A stretch of DNA of 14,016 nt from Methyloglobulus sp. Lineage in GTDB: Bacteria > Pseudomonadota > Gammaproteobacteria > Methylococcales > Methylomonadaceae. A program made the translations under genes and the position numbers. This document shows positions 1-8,737 of this stretch, one piece after another. The stretch is from positions 1-14,016 of the forward strand of contig JABFSV010000113.1 of NCBI GenBank assembly GCA_013140405.1. The letters are read 5' to 3'. Below the pieces are notes generated by a model, which was given only the letters and a program-made list of their open reading frames with translations, was not told where the DNA came from and ran no database searches. Position 1 is the first letter of the stretch. Every line of letters starts with the position of its first letter.

Positions 1-308
1 CTTTTAATGTAATTCAGGTAGTTCTCTTCCCCTCGCCAGGATAAGGCCATTGTCAGGCCAATCAGCAATATAAATACATCAAGAAACTGGAATCCGAATA
101 GTGAAATAAACCCGGCAACCGCACTAAAACCGTGACCGAAATTATCGGTTAACACTGGGCTGAGGGTTTGCCAATTAGCTGACAGGCCTTCTGGCGTGGG
201 GGTATACACGTAATCTGTGTAGTACAAGCTGGAATGGTAGAACAATATCCCTAACGCAGCGATAACGCGGGTAATTTCAATCCAAACAACTTTGGCTTTG
301 TTTTGCAT
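1..308 (-). CDS. Acyltransferase family 3 membrane protein, N-terminal part only
   Basis: This gene starts with ATG at 308 and runs off the left edge, leaving the first 102 residues. The visible part has a predicted membrane segment at about residues 9-24 followed by a conserved-looking histidine (FYH at 23-25), then a hydrophilic stretch, then a second membrane segment at about 74-90 ending in a basic residue. The opening pattern, an Arg/Ala-rich first helix with a His at its outer end (TRVIAALGILFYH), matches the start of the acyltransferase-3 (OafA/YrhL-like) family. Those inner-membrane enzymes move acetyl or other acyl groups onto sugars, polysaccharides or lipids. An AAGGA ribosome site lies 10 bases before the ATG. 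The substrate cannot be told from this piece, and the catalytic region beyond the first helices is outside the window. The family call rests on pattern recognition. Confidence 0.7.
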   Translation of the reverse strand, partial: MQNKAKVVWIEITRVIAALGILFYHSSLYYTDYVYTPTPEGLSANWQTLSPVLTDNFGHGFSAVAGFISLFGFQFLDVFILLIGLTMALSWRGEENYLNYIK

Positions 309-414
309 AGTGGGTCAGTCCTTCGTTAATGGTCACCCTGTATCCAGCAACCCTATAAGGTATGGGTCGATCCGGAAATAATTGACAGCTAAAACGTCGG
401 GTTTTCAGAAGCTG

Positions 415-1041
415 TTACTGCCATTCATACTCTATTGCTTTGAGAAAAGACCTCGCTAAGATCATGTGTCCTGCATGTGTCGGATGGACGCGATCCCATG
501 CCAGCGCCATCGGATGCAAGTCCGTTAAGGCGGCATCGAAAGCGGCTTGCGTATCTACGAATAACGCTTGATATTTTTCGGCTAATTGTCTTACTGCTGC
601 GCCGTATTGATCCATCATTTTCCGCATCGGCTCGGTTCGATTGGGTTCGATGAAGTAAGGCGTCATCAGTATAAGCCCGTTGAGCGATGGCCGGGTGACT
701 TGCAATAATTTATCCAGCGTTTGTGCATACTCGTCCAGCGACACATGCCATTCAGACTGATTTGGCGAATGAAAGTACCGCCAGACATCATTAATCCCGA
801 TACAAATCGATAACCAGTCAGGTTCTAACTCCAGCACATCGGTTTGCCAGCGGGCGTGCAAATCGCGAACTGTATTGCCAGAGACACCCATGTTGACCAT
901 CCGAATTCGATGGTCTGGATAACGTGCAGTCAATAATCCATCCACTAAGCTCACGTAGCCTTTGCCCAAAGCATCAAACAGACCTTCCCCGACTGGTCGC
1001 GCACGGTCGCAATCGGTTATCGAGTCGCCAATCACTAACAA
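415..1041 (-). CDS. SGNH/GDSL-type esterase or lipase
   Basis: A single-domain hydrolase of the SGNH superfamily, 208 residues from the TTG at 1041. All four family blocks are visible: GDSITD at residues 5-10 with the catalytic Ser7, the glycine of NMGVSGNT at 50-57, GIND at 82-85 with Asn84, and DRVHP at 183-187 with the catalytic pair Asp183 and His186. There is no signal peptide, so it is probably cytoplasmic. Family members hydrolyse esters or acetyl groups on sugars and lipids; the substrate here is unknown. The annotated start is doubtful. The frame stays open upstream and reads Q-P-K-S-K before LLVIGDS, which resembles the usual N-terminus of relatives, and a GGGAGA ribosome site at 1072-1077 suits an ATT at 1060-1062 or ATC at 1063-1065. 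Either would add 7-8 residues. The neighbouring yaiI end lies 160 bases upstream of the TTG. Confidence 0.85.
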   Translation of the reverse strand: MLVIGDSITDCDRARPVGEGLFDALGKGYVSLVDGLLTARYPDHRIRMVNMGVSGNTVRDLHARWQTDVLELEPDWLSICIGINDVWRYFHSPNQSEWHVSLDEYAQTLDKLLQVTRPSLNGLILMTPYFIEPNRTEPMRKMMDQYGAAVRQLAEKYQALFVDTQAAFDAALTDLHPMALAWDRVHPTHAGHMILARSFLKAIEYEWQ

Positions 1042-1156
1042 TTTACTTTTGGGCTGGATAATGATGAGATTTCTCCCTGTTTGTTGGATGCCCCGATTAC
1101 ATTCAAAAATTCGATGTTATGGGTTTGAATATAGTGTAAAGAAACAGTGGGTGTTT

Positions 1157-1174
1157 GTAATCTAAAAAGATTAC
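1157..1174. repeat. Small perfect inverted repeat between yaiI and the SGNH hydrolase gene
   Basis: GTAATCT and AGATTAC form a perfect 7-base stem around an AAAA loop. It lies 29 bases beyond the yaiI stop codon. The stem is AT-rich and no T run follows on either strand, so it is a poor intrinsic terminator. It could be an mRNA 3' end structure, a protein site, or chance. The remaining roughly 140 bases of this gap show no convincing promoter. Confidence 0.35.
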
Positions 1175-1202
1175 GCGATGCTGGTGAAGTTTTACTTGTT
1201 GA

Positions 1203-1658
1203 TCAACTATGAGCCGCTAAAAAACGATCCAGGGCATTGGCAAAGGCTTGTTTATCCCGTTGTCCTAAGGCGGAAGGGCCGCCACCGGACACTTGTCCCG
1301 TATCACGCAAACCGGTCATAAAATCACGCATTGCCAAGTGTTCTTTGATGTTTTCCTTGGTGTATAACTCGCCTCTGGGGTTTAGTGCATAGGCATTCTT
1401 AGCAACCACTTCAGCCGCCAGGGGAATATCGGCGGTAATCACTAAATCATTGGCTTTGCACTGTTGCACGATATAGTTGTCAGCGACATCAAAGCCGTTG
1501 GCAACCTGAACGGCTTTAATAAATGGTGAAGGTGGTGTTGCTATTATGCGGTTTGCGACCAGCACTAAGGGAAGCTGTTTACGTTCCGTCGCCCGAAACA
1601 ATATGTCTTTGATGATGTTAGGGCAAGCATCGGCATCTACCCAAATTTGCAGAGTCAT
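1203..1658 (-). CDS. yaiI: YaiI/YqxD family protein (UPF0178, DUF188)
   Basis: A 151-residue protein of the YaiI/YqxD family, close to the usual length of about 150. The N-terminus carries the family signature of an acidic cluster, VDADACP at residues 7-13, and the middle has the second acidic site (VITADIPLA) and the conserved stretch [11 protein letters not shown] glycine-rich GGGPSALG follows near the C-terminus. The family has a PIN-like/NYN-like fold with clustered acidic residues, which suggests a nuclease, but no reaction has been firmly established and none is claimed here. The ATG overlaps the last bases of argH (ATGA), so the two are almost certainly translated from one message. No functional link to arginine synthesis is obvious; the pairing is probably only transcriptional. 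Confidence 0.9.
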   Translation of the reverse strand: MTLQIWVDADACPNIIKDILFRATERKQLPLVLVANRIIATPPSPFIKAVQVANGFDVADNYIVQQCKANDLVITADIPLAAEVVAKNAYALNPRGELYTKENIKEHLAMRDFMTGLRDTGQVSGGGPSALGQRDKQAFANALDRFLAAHS

Positions 1659-3046
1659 GCGTTGAATGTTGTTCGTGCAGACTGAATGGCTTTTTTCACG
1701 GTTTCTGGTGCTGTGCCACCTATGTGCTTTCGTGCGGCAACAGAGCCTTCCAGCGTTAATATGTCGTATACGTCCGGTGTTATTAGGGGCGAAAACTGCT
1801 GTAACTCAGGTAGTGATAACTCGGCAAGATCGCGTTGGCTATCCAGGCCTAAACGTACAGCTAGGCCGACAATTTCATGGGCATCGCGGAATGCAAGGCC
1901 TTTACGTACCAGATAGTCAGCAAGGTCGGTAGCAGTCGCAAAACCGCGTTTGGCGGATTGATACATGTTCTCTTTTTTGGCTTTGATATGGGGAACCATG
2001 TCAGCATAAGCCCGTAAGCAATTGATTAGCGTGTCCACTGTATCGAACAGGGGTTCTTTGTCCTCCTGATTATCTTTGTTGTAAGCCAGAGGCTGGCTTT
2101 TCATCAGCATTAACAGGGCGATCAAATGGCCTGTGACCCTGCCTGATTTTCCACGCACCAGTTCCGGTACATCCGGATTTTTCTTTTGCGGCATGATGGA
2201 CGAACCCGTACAAAAGGCATCCGGCATGTCAATGAAGTCAAATTGGGCGCTAGACCACAGAATCAGTTCTTCGGAAAACCGCGACAAGTGCATCATAATC
2301 AAGCTGGCGACTGCGGTAAATTCAATGGCAAAATCGCGGTCGCTCACCGAGTCGAGGGAGTTTGCCGAAGGTCGGCTAAAGCCAAGTAAATCGGATGTCA
2401 ACTGTCGGTCGATAGGGTAACTTGTGCCAGCAAGCGCAGCTGCACCTAATGGCATGACATTGATGCGTTTTAAACAATCCTGCAAGCGTTCATGGTCGCG
2501 GCTCAACATCTCAAACCAGGCCATCAAGTGATGCCCAAAGGTGATGGGCTGGGCAACTTGCAAATGCGTGAAACCGGGCATAATCGTATCAGCATGTTGC
2601 TCAGCCAAGTCCAGGATAGCGGTTTGAAGACGGCGCAACTGTATTTCAATGTGCTTTATTTCACTACGAAGATAAAGCCGAATGTCGGTGGCTACCTGAT
2701 CGTTACGTGAACGTCCAGTATGCAGTTTTTTCCCTGCCACACCGATAAGGTCAGTCAGTCTGGCCTCAATATTCATGTGGACATCTTCTTGTTTAATCGA
2801 CCAAACGAACTGGCCACGGTCTATTTCTTCGGCTATTTGGGTCAACCCCCCGACAATGGCATCACGCTCTTCAGAAGTCAGTATACCAATTGCACAGAGC
2901 ATGGTGGCATGGGCAACAGAGCCTTGAATATCTTGCTCCGCCATACGTTTGTCAAAATTTACAGAGGCGGTGAACTCTTCTACAAAAGCATCAGTGGCTT
3001 CCGCAAAACGGGCGCTGGAGAGTTTTTCAGAATTAACGGTAGTCAT
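1655..3046 (-). CDS. argH: Argininosuccinate lyase
   Basis: Cytoplasmic enzyme of the last step of arginine synthesis, splitting argininosuccinate into arginine and fumarate; a homotetramer in the fumarase/aspartase superfamily. With the ATG at 3046 it is 463 residues, the normal length. Visible marks include the substrate-binding [12 protein letters not shown] at about 110-121, GFTHLQ with the conserved His161, and the superfamily signature [11 protein letters not shown] at 281-291 with the catalytic Ser283. The open frame extends 12 codons further to a TTG at 3082, but those residues do not look like the family start, whereas [14 protein letters not shown] does, so the ATG is preferred although its ribosome site is weak. 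The stop overlaps the yaiI start. A gap of 138 bases separates it from the yacG stop upstream. No clear promoter is visible there, so it may be read through from the pil-coaE-zapD-yacG operon or have an unrecognised promoter. Confidence 0.96.
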   Translation of the reverse strand: MTTVNSEKLSSARFAEATDAFVEEFTASVNFDKRMAEQDIQGSVAHATMLCAIGILTSEERDAIVGGLTQIAEEIDRGQFVWSIKQEDVHMNIEARLTDLIGVAGKKLHTGRSRNDQVATDIRLYLRSEIKHIEIQLRRLQTAILDLAEQHADTIMPGFTHLQVAQPITFGHHLMAWFEMLSRDHERLQDCLKRINVMPLGAAALAGTSYPIDRQLTSDLLGFSRPSANSLDSVSDRDFAIEFTAVASLIMMHLSRFSEELILWSSAQFDFIDMPDAFCTGSSIMPQKKNPDVPELVRGKSGRVTGHLIALLMLMKSQPLAYNKDNQEDKEPLFDTVDTLINCLRAYADMVPHIKAKKENMYQSAKRGFATATDLADYLVRKGLAFRDAHEIVGLAVRLGLDSQRDLAELSLPELQQFSPLITPDVYDILTLEGSVAARKHIGGTAPETVKKAIQSARTTFNA

Positions 3047-3184
3047 AAACTTAAAAGGGGTAACTGAATGAATGTATCGCAATAAAAAAAGGGTTGTTCC
3101 GGCTCGACTTGGATAAGTCCAAAGCTAGATGTTATTCGTGCTTGGGAAAAAGCAAAATATTATGCAATGCAGAAGTAGCATTAA

Positions 3185-3391
3185 TCACTGAAAAAAGGAG
3201 TCGTCATCAGCATCATTCTCAGTTGTCAGCGGTTCGCCAGGAATTGCTTTTTCTTCCATTGCCCATTCGCCCAAGTCGATGAGTTTGCAACGCTCACAGC
3301 AAAAAGGCCGGAATGGATATTCCGATGTCCAGGAAACAGGTTTCTTGCAATTAGGACATTTTACTGTCAATGGTTGCTGGGATGGGGCCAT
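3185..3391 (-). CDS. yacG: DNA gyrase inhibitor YacG, zinc-finger protein
   Basis: A 68-residue zinc protein. YacG of E. coli binds the GyrB subunit and blocks DNA binding by gyrase. The four zinc-ligand cysteines are in place: C12-P-N-C15 and C31...C35, followed by the family's strongly conserved KLIDLGEWA. The C-terminal tail is acidic (DADDDSFF), as in relatives. The ATG at 3391 shares its first base with the last base of the zapD TAA (TAATG), so translation is coupled. A TTG four codons upstream (3403) is open but lies inside zapD, and the ATG gives the family-like start. The neighbours coaE and zapD are the same as in E. coli, which supports the call. Confidence 0.95.
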   Translation of the reverse strand: MAPSQQPLTVKCPNCKKPVSWTSEYPFRPFCCERCKLIDLGEWAMEEKAIPGEPLTTENDADDDSFFQ

Positions 3392-4161
3392 TAAAACAAA
3401 CAACGGGTTAAGGAAAAAGGAATGTCATCTGTGCTTTGTGTAGGCCGTTGTTCATCTTCGGAAGGCACCATAAATCGGATGCTACAACGGTGCTTGCCGC
3501 CACTGATTTCGGCAAAACAGGGCAGTGACTTATCCATGCTGACGTTGATAAGCTGGTAGGGCAGGTTTTTGTCCAGTGCAAGTTGAAAAAAGCCAGCCTC
3601 GGCGATTTCTTCGCTAGGTGCATTGCTGTGACGGATAAAATCCAGGATGAGAGCAATTGCGTTATGAATCTCGTTGAAAGGCTGGCTCCATCGCCCCAGG
3701 TCTTTCAAACGAATTGACTCCTCCTGCTCCAGCCAGTAATGAAATTCCGGCAGGTCAAATGAACAGGTTCCGCCTGGGATTGAACTGCGCTGGGTGATGC
3801 TTTGGAACAGGTCGCTTTCCATAATGGCTATGCCTATTTTGCCGCTGGTGGCATAGAGTTTTTTACTGGTCTCAGTGAGTTGGTTAAGTATGGATTCCAG
3901 TTGTTTGGGATCAACATTTTGGCTATCGGCATATTTATTGAGCACTTTCGCATGACGATCGAGTTCTTTCAATATTTCCGACTTGAGGTCGTTTCGCCTG
4001 AAAATTGACATAATGTCCAGCAGCACACTAATGGCGGCTCGTTTGTCGGGGATGGTTGGTCCTGATGAAAAATGACCAAATTCTTGAAATAGCTGTTCTA
4101 GCCTAATGAAAACTCGTATTCGTTCATTGAGTGGGAATTCATAGGTGATGTGGTTTTTCAC
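3391..4161 (-). CDS. zapD: Cell division protein ZapD (YacF), FtsZ-associated
   Basis: A 256-residue cytoplasmic protein of the ZapD family (formerly YacF), which crosslinks and bundles FtsZ filaments at the division site. The start ([21 protein letters not shown]) is the typical family N-terminus. Conserved stretches include the helical domain ending in [14 protein letters not shown] and the later [14 protein letters not shown] and RWSQPFNEI. The length is close to the E. coli protein (247). The start codon is GTG, overlapping the coaE stop as GTGA, so the two are translationally coupled. The stop overlaps the yacG ATG. The same coaE-zapD-yacG order in other gammaproteobacteria supports the assignment. 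Confidence 0.95.
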   Translation of the reverse strand: MKNHITYEFPLNERIRVFIRLEQLFQEFGHFSSGPTIPDKRAAISVLLDIMSIFRRNDLKSEILKELDRHAKVLNKYADSQNVDPKQLESILNQLTETSKKLYATSGKIGIAIMESDLFQSITQRSSIPGGTCSFDLPEFHYWLEQEESIRLKDLGRWSQPFNEIHNAIALILDFIRHSNAPSEEIAEAGFFQLALDKNLPYQLINVSMDKSLPCFAEISGGKHRCSIRFMVPSEDEQRPTQSTDDIPFSLTRCLF

Positions 4162-4772
4162 AAGCGTGGTTGTCCTAATGATGCGCTGATTGAAAGGTAA
4201 AGATTGTGCAATTTTTTGACCTGCTCTGCAAGTTGGCTACTGCAACCAGAATTGTCGATGACATCATCGGCATGAGCTATCCTGAATTCTCGGCTCACTT
4301 GACTGTCAATTATAGACCGGATTCTTGTGTCGGCTAAATTATCCCGGCATTTGACGCGTTCTATCTGGCTTTCGACCGGACAATCAATCACGAGTATACG
4401 GTCAACAAAATGGGTCATACGGGTTTCAAACAATAATGGGATGCTGACGATGCAATAAGATGTATCCAGGAGGTCAATTTTTTCCTGCATAGCGCTAAAT
4501 ACCAGGGGATGCAAGATAGCTTCAAGTTTCTGTTTTTGTGTGGGATCTGAAAAAACGATGTCGCGTAAATAATGCCTGTTTAGGGAGCCATTAGGATTCA
4601 AAACACTATCGCCAAAGACGTTACCTATTTCTACCAAAGCGGGTTTTCCAGGCTCTACCAGACCATGAGCGATGTCATCAGCATCGACAACTGGGATATT
4701 CATTTCTGTAAAAAACTTGCTGACGGTGGTTTTGCCGCAGCCTATACCGCCAGTAAGGCCTACTTTGAACAC
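4158..4772 (-). CDS. coaE: Dephospho-CoA kinase
   Basis: Catalyses the last step of coenzyme A synthesis, phosphorylating the 3'-hydroxyl of dephospho-CoA with ATP. The 204-residue protein has a P-loop at the very N-terminus (GLTGGIGCGKTT, about residues 5-16), the acceptor-binding DADDIAHGLV at about 31-40, the ILHPLVF motif, and the lid region with RVKCRDNLADTRIRSIIDSQ. Length is typical (about 200). It starts with GTG only 4 bases after the pilD stop, so it is part of the pil message. An ATG alternative would remove the P-loop, so the GTG is needed. Cotranscription with pilD is common in gammaproteobacteria and does not imply a role in pili. Confidence 0.96.
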   Translation of the reverse strand: MFKVGLTGGIGCGKTTVSKFFTEMNIPVVDADDIAHGLVEPGKPALVEIGNVFGDSVLNPNGSLNRHYLRDIVFSDPTQKQKLEAILHPLVFSAMQEKIDLLDTSYCIVSIPLLFETRMTHFVDRILVIDCPVESQIERVKCRDNLADTRIRSIIDSQVSREFRIAHADDVIDNSGCSSQLAEQVKKLHNLYLSISASLGQPRL

Positions 4773-4776
4773 CCGA

Positions 4777-5649
4777 TTATAAGCCCGCTATTTTCAAGTA
4801 GAACTGGTTAATGTCAGCCCCCCAAATCAAGGCTATCCAACCCGCAGCCGCCAAATAAGGCCCGAAGGGGATGGGTGTGTTACGGTCATGACGAGAAAAT
4901 ACAATCATGGCAATGCCGACGACTGCGCCAACCAACGATGACAACAAAATAATCGCAGGCAAGGATTGCCAACCTAACCAAGCTCCAAATAAAGCCAACA
5001 ATTTAAAATCGCCATAGCCCATTCCTTCCTTGCCGGTCAGCAATTTAAATAGATGAAAAACGCTCCAAAGTGCCAAGTAACCGGCAATCGCTCCGATAAT
5101 GCTGGCATTGCTGTCAGTAAAAAGGCCGAACATGCTCAAAAAAAGCCCCAGCCAGAGCATAGGTAGCGTGATTGAATCTGGCAATAAATGGTGGTCAATA
5201 TCAATAAAACTCAATGCAATTAACGACCAAGTCAGCAGTAAACCAAATCCTGTTTGTGGCGTAAAACCAAAATGGTTAGCTATGACGAAAGAGGTTAGGG
5301 CGGTAAATGCTTCAATGATGGGATAGCGCAGGGAAATAGGGTTTTTGCACTTAGCGCACTTGCCGCGCAAGAAAACATAGCTGATGACTGGAATGTTCTG
5401 ATAGGGTTTGATAGGTGTATTGCAGCCAGGACAACGGGAAAGCGGCAACACCAGATTAAACGGTTCTTCTGCCTGTGGTTCTGAATCTAGCCCCAAATAC
5501 TCCTGGCAATCTTTGCGCCAGTTTTTTTGCATCATGATTGGTAGGCGGTAAATAACCACGTTTAGAAAGCTACCAACCAGTAAGCCAATCAAGCCGACGA
5601 CTGCAGAAAAAAGGGCTGGGAAGCCTATAAGGTAATCAAGTGATTGCAT
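4777..5649 (-). CDS. pilD: Type IV prepilin peptidase / N-methyltransferase PilD
   Basis: Inner-membrane aspartyl protease that cuts the leader from type IV prepilins (and type II secretion pseudopilins) and methylates the new N-terminus. In the 290 residues, GSFLNVVIYRLP follows the first helix (residues 26-37). The cytoplasmic zinc site has both cysteine pairs, C73/C76 and C98/C101. The two catalytic aspartates are recognisable as D150 in FIDIDHHLLPD and D214 in GMGYGDFK, and their 64-residue spacing matches the Pseudomonas enzyme as I recall it. About seven to eight further hydrophobic helices follow, ending in the conserved PFGPYLAAAGW. The ATG is standard. A 126-base gap with a hairpin separates it from pilC, and coaE follows 4 bases after its stop. 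Confidence 0.97.
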   Translation of the reverse strand: MQSLDYLIGFPALFSAVVGLIGLLVGSFLNVVIYRLPIMMQKNWRKDCQEYLGLDSEPQAEEPFNLVLPLSRCPGCNTPIKPYQNIPVISYVFLRGKCAKCKNPISLRYPIIEAFTALTSFVIANHFGFTPQTGFGLLLTWSLIALSFIDIDHHLLPDSITLPMLWLGLFLSMFGLFTDSNASIIGAIAGYLALWSVFHLFKLLTGKEGMGYGDFKLLALFGAWLGWQSLPAIILLSSLVGAVVGIAMIVFSRHDRNTPIPFGPYLAAAGWIALIWGADINQFYLKIAGL

Positions 5650-5671
5650 AATGTGCAGATAACAGTGCCAA

Positions 5672-5694
5672 GCTCCCTTTCGGGAGCGGTTTTT
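5672..5694 (+). terminator. Hairpin with T run facing the plus strand, in the pilC-pilD gap
   Basis: GCTCCC and GGGAGC form a perfect 6-base GC-rich stem around TTTC, followed on the plus strand by GG and five T. This is the form of an intrinsic terminator for plus-strand transcription, yet both flanking genes are read on the minus strand. On the minus strand the same stem closes a GAAA loop (GNRA type) in the intercistronic RNA and is preceded rather than followed by the A/T run, so it should not terminate pil mRNA. It could stop antisense transcription or shape the pilC-pilD message. The other roughly 100 bases of this gap are AT-rich with no evident promoter. Confidence 0.5.
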
Positions 5695-5775
5695 CGGTGT
5701 TTTTAATTAAAAATCAATGAATTAACTTCCAATACACAGCGCCCAGTTTTTAAAATTGGTAGAGACATAGCCAAA

Positions 5776-6993
5776 CTAAATTGCAGACCCTAGTTTGAAT
5801 ATTGGCAGGTACATGGCGACAATCAAGCCACCAACTAATATCCCCAATATGACCATGATGATTGGCTCCATCAAGCTGCTCAGGTTGTCAACTAAGTTAT
5901 CCACTTCTTCTTCGTAAAAATCAGCCACTTTTGACAACATAGCATCGATAGAACCGGATTCTTCACCGATGGCAACCATTTGTTGCACCATATGAGGGAA
6001 CAAACCGGCTTGGCTCATGGCAAATTGTAGGCGTTGGCCAGTTGCCACTTCTTCGCGCATTTTCATGACAGCTTCAGCATAGATAATATTGCCACAGGCG
6101 CCAGCGACCGATTGTAGTGCATCCACTAAAGGAACACCTGCCGCAGACATAGTTGATAACGTCCTTGCAAAACGGGCAATGGCGGATTTGTTCATGATCA
6201 AACCGACCACAGGAAGCCTCAATAACATTCTATCGAGGAAATGACAAAATTTTCTTGAGCGTTTCTTGAAAAAATCAAAAGTATAGACGGCTGCGACAAC
6301 GCACCCGATAACAATCCACCAGTATTTCTGCATCCATTCCGACATTTCAACGACCATTTGTGTAAATGCAGGTAAGTCAGCGCCAAAGCTTTTAAACATA
6401 TCTGAAAAAACGGGTACCACAAAAATAAGGAGGATCGTTGTCACAATGAAAGCCACAACGACTACCGCTATTGGGTAGGTCAAGGCTTTTTTGATCTTCT
6501 TCTTCATCGACTCGGTTTTTTCTTTGTAAGTGGCGATCTTGTCCAGCAGTGTTTCCAGTACCCCAGCTTGTTCGCCAGCTTCAACTAAGTTACAAAATAA
6601 CTCATCAAAATAGATAGGCCTTCTGTTCAAGGCTTCTGCCAATCTGTCTCCGGCCTCTATGTCGGTTTTTACGCTCAGCAAGAGATCCTGCATACTGGGG
6701 TTTTCATGTCCTTTGCCAACAATATCAAAGGATTGTACTAGAGGAACGCCAGCCTTGAGCATAGTCGCCAATTGCCTTGAAAAAATGGCAATATCCCCAG
6801 AGGTGATAGCTTTTGGCCTACTTGCGAACAAGGGTTTGGGTTTGGCTTTGATTTTGGTGACTCGATAACCTTGCCGCCGCAACTCTGCTTTAGCAACTGC
6901 TTCGCTTTTCGCGGCAAAAACACCCTTGGATACTTTCCCGTTTTTATCTTTCCCTTCCCAAATGAAATCTACTTGCTCAACTTGTTCTGCCAT
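5776..6993 (-). CDS. pilC: Type IV pilus inner-membrane platform protein PilC
   Basis: Polytopic inner-membrane protein (GspF/T2SSF family) that sits over the PilB and PilT ATPases and couples ATP hydrolysis to pilin insertion or removal. Of 405 residues, the two cytoplasmic T2SSF repeats can be aligned by eye: FSRQLATMLKAGVPLVQSFD (71-90) and FARTLSTMSAAGVPLVDALQ (275-294), each with a later GE(Q/E)(A/S)G element (GEQAG at 140-144, GEESG at 343-347). Membrane helices lie at about 173-195, 224-241 and 377-396. Length matches the family (about 405). An AAGGA ribosome site inside the end of pilB lies 6 bases before the ATG, and only 2 bases separate the two genes, so they are cotranscribed. The N-terminal DFIWEGKDKNGKVSKG is the usual start for this family. 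Confidence 0.97.
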   Translation of the reverse strand: MAEQVEQVDFIWEGKDKNGKVSKGVFAAKSEAVAKAELRRQGYRVTKIKAKPKPLFASRPKAITSGDIAIFSRQLATMLKAGVPLVQSFDIVGKGHENPSMQDLLLSVKTDIEAGDRLAEALNRRPIYFDELFCNLVEAGEQAGVLETLLDKIATYKEKTESMKKKIKKALTYPIAVVVVAFIVTTILLIFVVPVFSDMFKSFGADLPAFTQMVVEMSEWMQKYWWIVIGCVVAAVYTFDFFKKRSRKFCHFLDRMLLRLPVVGLIMNKSAIARFARTLSTMSAAGVPLVDALQSVAGACGNIIYAEAVMKMREEVATGQRLQFAMSQAGLFPHMVQQMVAIGEESGSIDAMLSKVADFYEEEVDNLVDNLSSLMEPIIMVILGILVGGLIVAMYLPIFKLGSAI

Positions 6994-6995
6994 TG

Positions 6996-8708
6996 TTATT
7001 CCTTAGTAACTCTATCAATTTCTTCGATGCTGGTAACGCCCATTCGCACTTTATTCAAACCCGATGCGCGTAAATCATTGATCCCTTCAGCTTGGGCTTG
7101 GGCAGCTAGCTGCATGGCGTTGCCGCCCTCAAGGATCAGGGCGCGCATTTTTTCACTGAGGGTCATGACCTGGTAAATACCGACTCGCCCTTTATAACCG
7201 TTCGTGCAGAGTTCACAGCCCACAGCGCCAAAGAGCTTCAGGGTTTTGAACTCATCTTCTTTGAAACCTATGGATGCGAGTGCCTTATCTGGTAAGGTCA
7301 CAGGCGTTTTACAATGTTCGCACAGACGCCTAGCCAAACGTTGCGCCATAATCAGGTTTACGGCAGAAACAATGTTAAAGGGCGCAATGCCCATTTGCAT
7401 CAGACGGTTCAATGTTTGCGGAGCGTCATTGGTGTGTAGGGTGGACAAGACTAAGTGACCTGTTTGCGCGGCTTTTACGGCAATTTCAGCGGTTTCCAGG
7501 TCACGAATCTCACCAACCATGATGATGTCTGGATCTTGCCGTAAAAACGCCCTTAAGGCATTGGCAAAGGTCAGCCCTGATTTGACATTGACATTGACTT
7601 GGTTAATGCCTTCTACGGTAATTTCCACAGGATCTTCTGCCGTGGAAATATTGCGTTCCATGCTATTTAGAATATTCAATCCCGTATAAAGGCTGACAGT
7701 TTTACCGCTACCCGTCGGCCCAGTTACCAAGACCATACCATAGGGTTTATTGATAGCTTCCAGAAAAAGTTTTTGCTGGTCTGGTTCAAAGCCCAATTTT
7801 TCAATGCCGAGTTGGGCGCTGGTTGGATCTAAAATACGGAGCACCACTTTTTCGCCAAACAAGGTCGGGCAAGTGTTCACACGAAAATCAATTGCGCGGG
7901 TTTTGGACAAAATCATTTTGATCCGGCCATCTTGAGGGACCCGACGTTCTGCGATGTCCATTTTGGACATGACCTTAATTCTGGATATGATGCGGTTGGA
8001 AATGTTTGCTGGCGGACTTGCTACTTGGTGGAGTATGCCATCAGATCTGTAGCGGATGCGGAAGTTTTTTTCGTAAGGTTCCAAATGGATGTCAGAAGCG
8101 CCTTTTTTGATGGCATCCAGCAAAATCTTATTGACGAAACGGACGATGGGGGCATCGTCAATATCCGAGTTGGCATCGCTTTTGGCGGGGTCTTCTTCGC
8201 CACCTGTTATGTTCAGGTTGTCCAGATCCGCGTCCATAAGATCTGACATAGTGGTATCGACAGAGTCCAGGCCAGTTTCAATAGCCTTAAGCAGTTTGCT
8301 TTCTTCGACTAAAACTGTTTCGAGATTGAGTAGGCTCTGGAATTTAATGTCATCCAAGCCATGTGGATCGGTGGGGTCGGATATCCCAATGAACAAGGTT
8401 TTCCCACGTTTCATTAGGGGAATGGCATTGAATTTACGGATCAATTTTTCGTTGACCAAATTCAGCGGCAGGCTGCGAGGATCGATGGCATCCAAGTCTA
8501 AAAACGGCATACCGAACTCTATTGATGCCGTTGAGGCGATGATTCTGCTATCGACAATTTTATTGGCAACCAAATAGGTTATCAGAGAAACCTTGTTTTT
8601 TTGGGCTTCCTGAATATAGGTTTTGGCATCCTTTTCCGTTAGTAGGCCTTCCTGGATAAGGCATTTTGCAAGTCCGCTGAAATTAAATTCTGTTGTTGCT
8701 GTAGCCAT
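6996..8708 (-). CDS. pilB: Type IV pilus assembly ATPase PilB
   Basis: Hexameric cytoplasmic motor for pilus extension (GspE/PulE family), 570 residues. The N-terminal MshEN/T2SSE_N region occupies about residues 10-150, followed by an acidic linker (about 150-185). The ATPase part has Walker A GPTGSGKT at 330-337, the aspartate-box region around 353-361, Walker B with DPDIIMVGEIRD at 392-403 and the His box GHLVLSTLHTN at 417-427. A four-cysteine zinc site, C463/C466 and C498/C501, distinguishes PilB/GspE-type proteins from PilT. Length is typical. It is the first gene of the pil block, with a promoter candidate about 30 bases upstream of its ATG. No pilin gene (pilA) lies nearby, although pilA is often divergent from pilB in pseudomonads. 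Confidence 0.97.
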   Translation of the reverse strand: MATATTEFNFSGLAKCLIQEGLLTEKDAKTYIQEAQKNKVSLITYLVANKIVDSRIIASTASIEFGMPFLDLDAIDPRSLPLNLVNEKLIRKFNAIPLMKRGKTLFIGISDPTDPHGLDDIKFQSLLNLETVLVEESKLLKAIETGLDSVDTTMSDLMDADLDNLNITGGEEDPAKSDANSDIDDAPIVRFVNKILLDAIKKGASDIHLEPYEKNFRIRYRSDGILHQVASPPANISNRIISRIKVMSKMDIAERRVPQDGRIKMILSKTRAIDFRVNTCPTLFGEKVVLRILDPTSAQLGIEKLGFEPDQQKLFLEAINKPYGMVLVTGPTGSGKTVSLYTGLNILNSMERNISTAEDPVEITVEGINQVNVNVKSGLTFANALRAFLRQDPDIIMVGEIRDLETAEIAVKAAQTGHLVLSTLHTNDAPQTLNRLMQMGIAPFNIVSAVNLIMAQRLARRLCEHCKTPVTLPDKALASIGFKEDEFKTLKLFGAVGCELCTNGYKGRVGIYQVMTLSEKMRALILEGGNAMQLAAQAQAEGINDLRASGLNKVRMGVTSIEEIDRVTKE

Positions 8709-8737
8709 GATTTTCTACCGGATGATCATATCCCATG

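Noticed and set aside
382..387. TTGACA on the plus strand, a perfect -35 box
   Set aside because: No -10 box at the right spacing and no plus-strand gene downstream; both flanking genes are on the minus strand.
962..1165. Plus-strand open frame of 67 codons crossing the SGNH hydrolase start
   Set aside because: It overlaps the conserved GDSITD coding region in antisense and has no motif or ribosome site.
2133..2420. Plus-strand open frame of 95 codons and several similar ones across argH
   Set aside because: All are antisense to the conserved argH reading frame and show no family motif.
3047..3082. Twelve-codon N-terminal extension of argH from a TTG
   Set aside because: The extra residues do not resemble any ArgH start, and an ATG with the family-like N-terminus follows.
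3083..3184. Possible promoter or small gene between yacG and argH
   Set aside because: There are AT-rich hexamers and a small TTGGA/TCCAA hairpin, but no -35/-10 pair at proper spacing and no open frame with coding character.
8089..8577. Open frame of 162 codons on the plus strand
   Set aside because: It lies wholly antisense to pilB, its composition is that of a reversed coding frame, and it has no recognisable domain.
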